Of a stretch of DNA of 11,024 nucleotides, positions 1-6,064 are shown piece after piece. Below the pieces are notes generated by a model that saw only the letters and a program-made list of their open reading frames with translations, made no database searches and was not told the DNA's origin. The position numbers were made by a program, and so were the translations under genes. The first letter of the stretch is position 1, and the number at the start of each line of letters is the position of its first letter. The stretch is from Sutterella sp. (GTDB lineage Bacteria > Pseudomonadota > Gammaproteobacteria > Burkholderiales > Burkholderiaceae_F). The stretch lies in assembly GCA_019410445.1 (NCBI GenBank), contig DXSO01000040.1, forward strand, positions 1-11,024, in the 5' to 3' direction.

Positions 1-323
1 TGCGTGGACTCAATCTCCATCCAGTGCTCTCTGTCAACTTTGAAGGCGCGCTGAATAAAAACTTCCGGACTCGCAGCATTGTCGCGAACAGTCGTCAATG
101 CAAGCATCGTGGGTCTGTGAACATTAACCGCATCAAAATCCTGAACTTCCTGCGGTTTTTTCACTGCACTGCGCGCAGGATTTTCATTAGGAATCGGACT
201 TCCTTTCGGAATCTGTTTTGGTTTAGAACCACCCTGCTTGCTCAGTCGGCGCAAAATCAACCCCAGCAACACAAGGACAATGACCATCAATAAAAGAAAG
301 GTGCCTGAAAGTTCTTGCTGCAT
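1..323 (-). CDS. Hypothetical membrane-anchored protein (C-terminus beyond window)
   Basis: An open frame runs from an ATG at 323 down to base 1 without a stop, so about 107 residues of the N-terminus are visible. The protein opens with MQQELSGTF and then a strongly hydrophobic stretch at about residues 8-24, ending in R-R-L-S-K. This looks like a single N-terminal membrane anchor with the rest facing the cytoplasm. A polar linker rich in P, K, S and N follows (about 27-50), then the start of what may be a folded domain (from about residue 53). I do not recognise the family. ZipA-like topology was considered, but nothing after the linker supports it. The Shine-Dalgarno match upstream (AGG, 6 bases before the ATG) is weak, and the frame stays open further upstream, so the start is uncertain. 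It is transcribed divergently from the aldo/keto reductase. Confidence 0.55.
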   Translation of the reverse strand, partial: MQQELSGTFLLLMVIVLVLLGLILRRLSKQGGSKPKQIPKGSPIPNENPARSAVKKPQEVQDFDAVNVHRPTMLALTTVRDNAASPEVFIQRAFKVDREHWMEIEST

Positions 324-580
324 CTTGCCTATCCAATGAATAAAACTTTCGGGGTTGGATTTTAGACCTCCGCTTTTAAGCCCGCCTAAGGCAAACAACC
401 CAGAAGACGGTGTTTTTTGACGTTTTGCGTTTTAATTGAGACAAAACTCCTAAATAATTCGATCTTTCGAGCATTTTGGCGTGTTTGCTACAATGCGCTC
501 CTAAAAATATGAGCCAAAGTCCGTTACTCAACGAACGATAAAAATGAAACCTGGCTCTTTCAAAGATTAGGGAGAACATT
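324..580. promoter_or_regulatory. Divergent intergenic region with possible aldo/keto reductase promoter
   Basis: This non-coding gap separates two divergent genes. On the + strand there is a good -10 candidate, TACAAT at 489-494, with a weak -35 (TTTCGA at 465-470, 18-base spacer). Transcription would begin near 500, leaving about 80 bases of leader before the reductase. A 9-base palindrome, GCCTAAGGC, sits at 384-392. I saw no operator with a recognisable family signature and no clear promoter for the leftward gene. Confidence 0.35.
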
Positions 581-1432
581 TTGCCCACAATCGCTAGCGG
601 CTTTCGTCTCGCAAACGGTGTCAAGATTCCTTGCATTGGACTTGGAACTTGGCAAATTCCGGATGACGAGAAACTTATCGAACATATCCATGATGCCGTC
701 AACATTGGCTACCGACATATCGATACCGCATTCATCTACGGTAACGAAGCCGGTGTTGGCAAAGCTGTTCGGACTTGCGGTCTGCCTCGAGAAAAAATCT
801 TCGTTACCAGCAAACTCTGGAACGCAGATCGAGGCTATGACGCCGCCATGCGCGCCTTCGAGAGTGCTCTTGAGAAAATGGAACTCTCCTATCTGGATCT
901 ATTCCTTATTCATTGGCCTGCCTCCAAGGGTGAGCCAATGACCTGGCAGAGCATCAACTCCGGTACCTGGCGTGCGCTTGAAGACCTGTACGAACAAGGA
1001 GTCGTTCGAGCCATTGGTGTAAGCAACTTTTTGTCTCACCATCTGGTTCCCCTGTTGGCTCGTGCACGAATTGCACCGATGGTCAACCAAATCGAATTTC
1101 ATCCCGGCTACCGGCAAGCCAGTACCTTTGACTTCTGCTGCAGTCACAACATCCAAGTTGTTGCTTGGTCACCATTGGCTCGCGGCGCGCTTGTTCGCAA
1201 CCCGGTACTCGTTGAGCTGGCTCAGAAACACAATGTCTCTACCGGTCAAATCTGCTTGCGTTGGTGCCTTCAACATGGCGCTGCTGCCGTCGTGAAATCC
1301 ACTTCGCCTGAACGTCGCCGCATGAACGCAGACTTGTTTAGCTTCAGTCTGTCTCCGGAAGAAATGCAACGTTTGGACAGCCTGCCGCAAACAGGTTTTT
1401 CCGGACTGGATCCAGATCACGTTACGTTCTGA
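581..1432 (+). CDS. Aldo/keto reductase (NADPH-dependent, AKR superfamily)
   Basis: This is a 283-residue cytoplasmic oxidoreductase that should reduce carbonyl compounds with NADPH. The length is typical for single-domain bacterial reductases of the 2,5-diketo-gluconate reductase / YafB type. The full catalytic tetrad is visible: Asp48 in HIDTA, Tyr53 in IYGNE, Lys78 in VTSKLW and His111 in LIHWP. The barrel signature GVSNF is at 146-150, NQIEFHP at 169-175, and the cofactor-binding KSTSPERRRMN segment starts at 239. The family usually has a KS-x-x-x-x-R pattern there, which is preserved. The start is a TTG at 581, preceded by AGGGAGAAC (569-577) at good spacing, and no ATG fits better. The gene appears monocistronic and ends at a strong hairpin. 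The physiological substrate cannot be read from the sequence. Confidence 0.93.
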   Translation: MPTIASGFRLANGVKIPCIGLGTWQIPDDEKLIEHIHDAVNIGYRHIDTAFIYGNEAGVGKAVRTCGLPREKIFVTSKLWNADRGYDAAMRAFESALEKMELSYLDLFLIHWPASKGEPMTWQSINSGTWRALEDLYEQGVVRAIGVSNFLSHHLVPLLARARIAPMVNQIEFHPGYRQASTFDFCCSHNIQVVAWSPLARGALVRNPVLVELAQKHNVSTGQICLRWCLQHGAAAVVKSTSPERRRMNADLFSFSLSPEEMQRLDSLPQTGFSGLDPDHVTF

Positions 1433-1444
1433 GAGTTGTACTCC

Positions 1445-1484
1445 AAAAAAGGCTGCGTACCATTTTCCATACGCAGCCTTTTTT
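1445..1484. terminator. Bidirectional intrinsic terminator between convergent genes
   Basis: A perfect 15-base inverted repeat, AAAAAAGGCTGCGTA (1445-1459) against TACGCAGCCTTTTTT (1470-1484), with a 10-base loop. The GC-rich core flanked by A6 and T6 gives a working terminator in both directions. It lies 12 bases after the reductase stop and 17 bases beyond the stop of the leftward membrane-protein gene, so it should serve both. Confidence 0.9.
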
Positions 1485-1501
1485 CTAAATCGGCAGGTTA
1501 T

Positions 1502-2062
1502 TTACCGATCAAGCCCCTGAGCAATCCGTTTTCCGCGAGGCGTTCCATATGTAAGGGCAGCTCGCGGAGAAATTGCAAAGTACAAACTCCACAACATACT
1601 CCAACCAAAGAGCTGTATCAGGCTTGCTTCTGTCAATGCCAAACCAAAGTACCAACTCTGCAGCATTGCCGAACACGGCCCCATAATCCAGACTCCGATC
1701 ACCGCGCATGCCAATGCATTGGGAGATCGTCGCGCCACAACTTGCCAAATCACCCAGATCCCGACCACAATCGAAACCATTCCCGGCACAATTGCCACAA
1801 AAGCTGCCTGCATGGTTTGAGAGTTGCGCTCGAGCATAAACCAAAGCTCACTGCTCATGTAAGCAGTCTGCCACACCAGCGTCAGCAGCCATCCAATCTG
1901 TCCGGCAAGAAAAACCCACATCGGACCGCCGAAGCCACTTTTAACGCGCTCAGAAGTCAAAGCCGGAGGCTTGCTTTGTGCCGAACGACCAACAACATAC
2001 GTCGGAATAAGAACCACTGCCGCAGCCAGAAGCCAACCAACAAATCCACCAAATAGATTCAT
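1502..2062 (-). CDS. Multi-spanning inner-membrane protein, DUF2569-like
   Basis: A 186-residue, very hydrophobic protein of unknown function. Hydrophobic segments lie at about residues 6-25, 47-68, 86-109, 117-139 and 146-163, separated by short charged loops such as ARRSPN (110-115). The last span followed by SLYFAISPRAALTYG (159-173) resembles the C-terminal signature of the DUF2569 (YdgK-like) family, where the final helix is followed by an S-x-R-V-K-x-T-Y/F motif. The assignment is from memory of that signature only. The ATG at 2062 lacks a clear Shine-Dalgarno site. It is read in the same direction as the CadR-like regulator, 70 bases downstream of it, with no terminator seen between them, so readthrough is possible. 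The antisense frame over this gene is open but lacks protein-like features. Confidence 0.7.
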   Translation of the reverse strand: MNLFGGFVGWLLAAAVVLIPTYVVGRSAQSKPPALTSERVKSGFGGPMWVFLAGQIGWLLTLVWQTAYMSSELWFMLERNSQTMQAAFVAIVPGMVSIVVGIWVIWQVVARRSPNALACAVIGVWIMGPCSAMLQSWYFGLALTEASLIQLFGWSMLWSLYFAISPRAALTYGTPRGKRIAQGLDR

Positions 2063-2132
2063 AGTTCAAAACTCAAAATTAAGAAGCGACTGCAATTTAG
2101 CAAAAGAAAGCATCGCCCGCATTCGCACAACG

Positions 2133-2618
2133 CTATTTAATTTTCTGATCGTATCGACTGCACGCACAACCTTGTTCAAACTCGCGACAAGATTGACAGT
2201 CTTCGCAAGAGTCCGCATACGATTCCAACTCTCTCAAAATACCGCAAGAGCAGTCTTCATGATTTCCCGTGCAATGACATTCCAACGCCTGAAGTCTTTG
2301 CTTAAGTTCGGTAAGTTGCTCAATCCGTTGCTCAATTCCACGGATGTGAGCGCTGATCGTTTCGTGCACGACACTGAAATCCTGAGACGCCGACTTTTCC
2401 AGTTTTATCAACTTGTCGATCTCCTCTAGACTCATGTCTAGAAGTCTGCAATGGCGGATGAAATGCAGTCTGGCTAAGTGCTTCTGAGTGTAGTTGCGAT
2501 AGTTATTTTCAAGCCGCAGCGGAGCAGGCAGCAACCCTTGCATCTCATAAAAACGAATGGTTTGCACTGCCACGCCCGATTGTTTGGCCAACTCTCCGAT
2601 CCGCAATTTTTTCTCCAT
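2133..2618 (-). CDS. cadR: CadR/PbrR-like MerR-family heavy-metal-responsive regulator
   Basis: A 161-residue DNA-binding activator of the Cd/Pb/Zn branch of the MerR family. Residues 5-43 form the winged helix (LRIGELAKQSGVAVQTIRFY, then NNYRNY), a dimerisation helix spans about 77-113, and a cysteine-rich metal-binding C-terminus follows. In P. putida CadR the ligands are Cys77, Cys112 and Cys119. Aligned without gaps up to there, the first of these is Phe81 here. The C-terminal loop keeps Cys114/116 and Cys123/125, and an extra tail adds Cys138, 141, 144, 151 and 153. I chose the ATG at 2618 (MEKKLRIGEL), which matches family N-termini. A GTG at 2639 would add seven residues and overlap the -35 box of the divergent ATPase promoter. 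It should bind that promoter and twist it active when metal is bound. Confidence 0.88.
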   Translation of the reverse strand: MEKKLRIGELAKQSGVAVQTIRFYEMQGLLPAPLRLENNYRNYTQKHLARLHFIRHCRLLDMSLEEIDKLIKLEKSASQDFSVVHETISAHIRGIEQRIEQLTELKQRLQALECHCTGNHEDCSCGILRELESYADSCEDCQSCREFEQGCACSRYDQKIK

Positions 2619-2632
2619 TGAAAACCGAGTTC

Positions 2633-2670
2633 TTGACACTATAGCGACTACGGGGTTTCTAATGTAGTCG
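2633..2670 (+). promoter_or_regulatory. MerR-type promoter/operator of the metal-exporting ATPase
   Basis: The -35 box TTGACA (2633-2638) and -10 box TCTAAT (2658-2663) are separated by 19 bases. This overlong spacer is the hallmark of MerR-activated promoters. The spacer begins CTATAGCGACTACGGGG, closely following the CTATAGT..CTA.AGGGT operators of pbrA and cadA promoters, with an imperfect dyad of 9-base arms. A second, perfect dyad, CGACTAC (2645-2651) and GTAGTCG (2664-2670), overlaps it and spans the -10 box. Transcription should start near 2670, about 29 bases before the ATPase start codon. Confidence 0.85.
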
Positions 2671-2698
2671 TTGCTCTTTTTCTGTTTGGTTCTGCGAC

Positions 2699-5065
2699 AT
2701 GCATTCCTCCAATTCTCCGATCAAGCTCTACGTTCCTGAAATGTGCTGCGGCGCAGAAACAGCGCTTATCGAAAAAGCGTTTGAAGGCAGTGATTTAATT
2801 CAGGAAGTGCGTTTTGACACATTGTCGCGAACAGCTGTGTTCATTCCCAAACACGAATCAGTCACCGCATCAATGCTAGTGGCCGTCATCAAGTCACTCG
2901 GAATGCAAGCCAACGAAATTCGAGAAATTTCTTGCTCGAGCATGACTTTGAAGATTCCTGAAATGAACAGCCAAACCGATATTCAGAACGTTTTGCAGAT
3001 TATCGGTTTGGATTGCGTCGTCGATTCAATTCACCGTACGGTTTCCTTTCAAAGTAGTGCCGAGCACTGCTTCAATGTCCTTGAAAAACTTCAGTCAGCC
3101 GGCTACAACGCAACAGTGATTGCAACCAACAAAACCAAAAATCAACAATCGCCGGCAGTCTCAAGTATTCCATGGACTCGACTGGCAATCGCATTTGCAT
3201 TTGCTGCCGCAGCCGAAATCATTGAACTTTCCCAAACGCTTCCCCACTGGAGCATCATGCTCTGTGCGGCAACCGCGATTGTTTTGGCCGGCTTGCAAAC
3301 AATTATCAAAGGTGCCTCTCTTCTAGTGCGTCTGGTTTTCAATATGGACACACTCATGAGCGTAGCCGTCATCGGTGCTCTTTTGTTAGGTGCATGGCCG
3401 GAAGCCGCCATGGTCATGGTTCTCTATGAAATCGGTGAAGCCATCGAGAATCTGAGTATGGTTCGGGCCAGAAATGCCATCCGTAAACTGATGGACGTCG
3501 CTCCATCTGAAGTCACGGTCAAAGTCGGACAAACGTGGAAAAGAATGCGCGCGGAAGCGGTGCCGATCGGTGCGCTGTACCGCATCGAACCAGGCGAACG
3601 AGCTGCTCTTGACGGAATGATCGAAGAAGGAAGCGGTTCCATGGATGAGTCCATGATCACCGGCGAGTCTTTGCCGGTACCAAAATCAGAAGGCTCCCAA
3701 GTGCTGGCCGGTGCTCTTGCTCTTGAATCCGCCTTTTGTATCCGTGCCACAGCAATTGCATCGGATTCCATGAGCGCACGCATTATTCGAGCTGTTGAAC
3801 AAGCTGAACAAAAGAAAGCTCCCCTGCAGCGGTTCGTTGATCGCTTTGCTGCGCGCTATACGCCAACCGTTTTCGCTCTGGCAGTTCTGACGGCGATCCT
3901 CGGTCCAATATTGACCGCAGAACCTTGGAATGTCTGGCTTTACCGTGCACTGGTGCTCTTGGTCATCTCCTGTCCCTGTGCCTTGGTGATTTCAACACCC
4001 GTAACTATCGTGTCTGCCGTCTCTGCTGCCGCCAGACACGGTCTTTTAATCAAGGGAGGGGTCTATCTGGAAGCCGGACGCACACTCCGTAATGTCTGTC
4101 TGGATAAAACCGGAACAATTACCCAGGGTAAACCGTCACTGAATACGATCTCGACGACCTCTTTCATTGATCAACAGCGCGCTTTTGAACTTGCCGCCAG
4201 TTTAGCCGTGCTCAGTTCGCATCCTGTCAGTCGTGCCATTGCCGACAGTTATACGGCTTCGGGCAAAGCGACGCTGCCTGTTAAAGGCTTTAAGGCCATC
4301 CCCGGCCACGGAACCACCGGACTCGTTAACGGTTCTCGCCTGTTTCTCACAAACCTAAACTGGCTCCTGGATCGCGGCGTTGTTGCCGACAATGTCATGC
4401 AAGCTTTCGAAAGCGCTCATTCCAAAGGACAGACTGCAGTCGCTTTGAGCGATATGTTTGGCGTTTTGGCTGTTTTTGCTGTCTCCGACACTATCAAAAA
4501 AAATGCTGTCGAAGCAATTCAGAAAATGAAACAAGCAGGCCTAACACCTTGGCTGCTCACAGGAGACAACAACCGAGCAGCAAAAGCTGTCGCTGACGCT
4601 GTTGGAATCGAACACGTCAAAGCAGAGATGCTTCCGGATCAAAAATTAGAAACAATCGAGGATTTGGATAAACAGGCTCCGACAGCAATGGTCGGTGACG
4701 GCATCAATGATGCTCCTGCCCTTTGTCGCGCTCGCATCGGTTTTGCAATGGGTATTAAAGGAGCAGACACAGCCATTGAGGCCGCCGATGTCGCCATCAT
4801 GGATGACAACATCGGCAAAATCGCCTGGTTTAAGAAACTCTCTGAACTGACCCACGCAACACTCATTCAGAATATTGTGTTTGCTCTCGGAGTCAAGTTG
4901 TGCTTCATGATCGCAGCTCTAGCCGGCTATGCCACCATGTGGATGGCCGTATTTGCCGATACAGGCGTTTGCTTGATCGTTGTCTTTTGGGGGCTGCGCC
5001 TGATGCATAGCGGCAAAAAAGTGGATTTAATGACTTCTCTGCCTGCTACTCACGACGCAAGGTAA
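2699..5065 (+). CDS. zntA: P1B-type Zn2+/Cd2+/Pb2+-exporting ATPase
   Basis: A 788-residue inner-membrane pump that exports divalent heavy metals at the cost of ATP. In order: an N-terminal HMA domain with the metal pair Cys16-Cys17 (PEMCCGAE); a second, degenerate HMA-like domain at about 82-140; then the transmembrane core. Visible motifs are TGES (321-324, dephosphorylation), the intramembrane metal site Cys425-Pro426-Cys427, the phosphorylated Asp469 in DKTGT, His508-Pro509, TGDN (621-624) and GDGINDAP (666-673). Lys733 and Asp754 near the C-terminus are 21 residues apart, as are Lys693/Asp714 of E. coli ZntA, which marks the Zn/Cd/Pb subgroup rather than Cu. The ATG at 2699 has no good Shine-Dalgarno site, but it fits the domain boundary and the MerR promoter. 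Its last 20 bases overlap the end of the convergent nrdG, with no terminator between them. Confidence 0.95.
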   Translation: MHSSNSPIKLYVPEMCCGAETALIEKAFEGSDLIQEVRFDTLSRTAVFIPKHESVTASMLVAVIKSLGMQANEIREISCSSMTLKIPEMNSQTDIQNVLQIIGLDCVVDSIHRTVSFQSSAEHCFNVLEKLQSAGYNATVIATNKTKNQQSPAVSSIPWTRLAIAFAFAAAAEIIELSQTLPHWSIMLCAATAIVLAGLQTIIKGASLLVRLVFNMDTLMSVAVIGALLLGAWPEAAMVMVLYEIGEAIENLSMVRARNAIRKLMDVAPSEVTVKVGQTWKRMRAEAVPIGALYRIEPGERAALDGMIEEGSGSMDESMITGESLPVPKSEGSQVLAGALALESAFCIRATAIASDSMSARIIRAVEQAEQKKAPLQRFVDRFAARYTPTVFALAVLTAILGPILTAEPWNVWLYRALVLLVISCPCALVISTPVTIVSAVSAAARHGLLIKGGVYLEAGRTLRNVCLDKTGTITQGKPSLNTISTTSFIDQQRAFELAASLAVLSSHPVSRAIADSYTASGKATLPVKGFKAIPGHGTTGLVNGSRLFLTNLNWLLDRGVVADNVMQAFESAHSKGQTAVALSDMFGVLAVFAVSDTIKKNAVEAIQKMKQAGLTPWLLTGDNNRAAKAVADAVGIEHVKAEMLPDQKLETIEDLDKQAPTAMVGDGINDAPALCRARIGFAMGIKGADTAIEAADVAIMDDNIGKIAWFKKLSELTHATLIQNIVFALGVKLCFMIAALAGYATMWMAVFADTGVCLIVVFWGLRLMHSGKKVDLMTSLPATHDAR

Positions 5066-5783
5066 AGCGGGGGAACATTTCATTTAACTCCTGCAGCGTC
5101 TGAACACTCGGCCAGGAATCCGGCACAGGATCGAAATCTGTTTCCATTCCAGGAGCTTTGCGGAAAATCTGTAGCGCATACGCACTAACCCCCGCTTGAT
5201 TCAGCCACTGACCTATCGAGAGGATTGCCGCTTCGCTCAAATAATCCGGATGTGCCGTCGTACGCGCCTCCATCGAAATCTGAGCCTCTCTAAGCACATG
5301 AAAACTTTCCAGGAAAGCTTCATGTGCTCCCTTGATTCCGGCAATGGCATCGAAAGCTTCCGGATTGTGAGGATCGCCTTTGACATCCAAACCAACCCAG
5401 TCGATCAGTCCCACACACTCCTGCAAATGCCGAGGATAAGCACCGGATGTGTGCAGTCCGACCTCAAAGCCTTGCTCTTTGACAAGACGCATCGCTGCAG
5501 GCAACGCCGGATCCATACAAGGCTCTCCTCCGGAAAAGACAACTGCATCCAGTAGTCCCTTGCGTTTGCTTAAGAGTGCCTCAACCGACTCCCACGTCGG
5601 ATCGCCCTCTTGGCGACGCCTGGAGCGCATCCAACGGTTATGACAATACGCACAACGCCAAGGGCAACCTCGCAAAAAAACAACGGCCGAGAGCTTGCCG
5701 GGAAAATCAATGGTGGTAAATGGCGTAACGCCGGCTACACGCAAATCAGAAGCCGGCGTCAGAACCGCAAAATCGAAAGCCAT
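5046..5783 (-). CDS. nrdG: Anaerobic ribonucleotide reductase activating enzyme (radical SAM)
   Basis: A 245-residue radical S-adenosylmethionine enzyme that installs the glycyl radical on the class III ribonucleotide reductase under anaerobic conditions. The 4Fe-4S-binding triad CxxxCxxC is Cys40, Cys44 and Cys47 in RGCPWRCAYCHN. The SAM-contacting SGGEP follows at 84-88, and the N-terminal VTPFTTIDFPGKLSAVVF is typical of the longer NrdG-like activases (about 230 residues, TIGR02495-like, versus about 154 in E. coli). It is the last gene of the operon, starting 29 bases after the small glycyl-radical protein. Its ATG at 5783 has only a weak ribosome site (AGAAG), so translational coupling is possible. 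The stop codon overlaps the end of the convergent ATPase gene. Here its substrate glycine appears to lie on a separate polypeptide. Confidence 0.93.
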   Translation of the reverse strand: MAFDFAVLTPASDLRVAGVTPFTTIDFPGKLSAVVFLRGCPWRCAYCHNRWMRSRRRQEGDPTWESVEALLSKRKGLLDAVVFSGGEPCMDPALPAAMRLVKEQGFEVGLHTSGAYPRHLQECVGLIDWVGLDVKGDPHNPEAFDAIAGIKGAHEAFLESFHVLREAQISMEARTTAHPDYLSEAAILSIGQWLNQAGVSAYALQIFRKAPGMETDFDPVPDSWPSVQTLQELNEMFPRFTLRRE

Positions 5784-5812
5784 GTGAATGCTTCTGTCAG
5801 ACTTGTCGACTT

Positions 5813-5995
5813 TTACTTGTGCTCAGCACAACCGCATTTGGATTCCACGAAGTATTTGCGCTCCTCAAATTCTCCCTTCTTTCCTATATTAAAGGATTGC
5901 ACCGGACGATGGTATCCCATGACTCGAGTCCATACCTCGCAAGGCTGACGCTCGCTGTCCTTGAGTTCCACTGTTTCATTAATTTTCTCTGTCAT
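5813..5995 (-). CDS. Small protein carrying the glycyl-radical segment of class III ribonucleotide reductase
   Basis: A 60-residue protein whose core, CEVWTRVMGYHRPVQSFN followed by GKKGEFEERKYF, matches the extreme C-terminus of complete NrdD proteins. In E. coli NrdD the radical glycine Gly681 sits in RRVCGYLG, followed by a FNAGKQEE stretch. The equivalent here is Gly27 in RVMGY, followed by FNIGKKGE. Two more cysteines lie near the end (Cys54, Cys56 in KCGC). The ribosome site AGGAGG is 8 bases from the ATG at 5995 but only 2 bases from an in-frame ATG at 6001, so 5995 is the likely start (MTEKINE). It lies between nrdD (69 bases upstream) and nrdG (29 bases downstream). The inferred role is a subunit that docks on NrdD, receives the radical from NrdG and passes it to the active-site cysteine. 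Confidence 0.85.
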   Translation of the reverse strand: MTEKINETVELKDSERQPCEVWTRVMGYHRPVQSFNIGKKGEFEERKYFVESKCGCAEHK

Positions 5996-6003
5996 TTTCA
6001 TAC

Positions 6004-6009
6004 CCTCCT
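6004..6009 (-). promoter_or_regulatory. Strong Shine-Dalgarno site of the small glycyl-radical gene
   Basis: AGGAGG on the minus strand, 8 bases from the ATG at 5995 and 2 bases from the ATG at 6001. The spacing favours 5995 as the real start. A near-perfect ribosome site here shows that the small frame is translated as its own gene and is not debris of a broken nrdD. Confidence 0.8.
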
Positions 6010-6064
6010 GATAATCCCCGGCTTCCGTTCGAAAAGCAGGGAAACATCGACAAATTTAATTTTC

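Noticed and set aside
1436..2056. A 206-codon + strand frame beyond the aldo/keto reductase
   Set aside because: It runs through the bidirectional terminator and is antisense to the hydrophobic, DUF2569-like frame, which has clear membrane segments. Its product is low-complexity H, N, R and T.
2619..2639. GTG start adding seven residues to the MerR regulator
   Set aside because: It would place the start codon inside the -35 box of the divergent promoter and extends beyond the usual family N-terminus.
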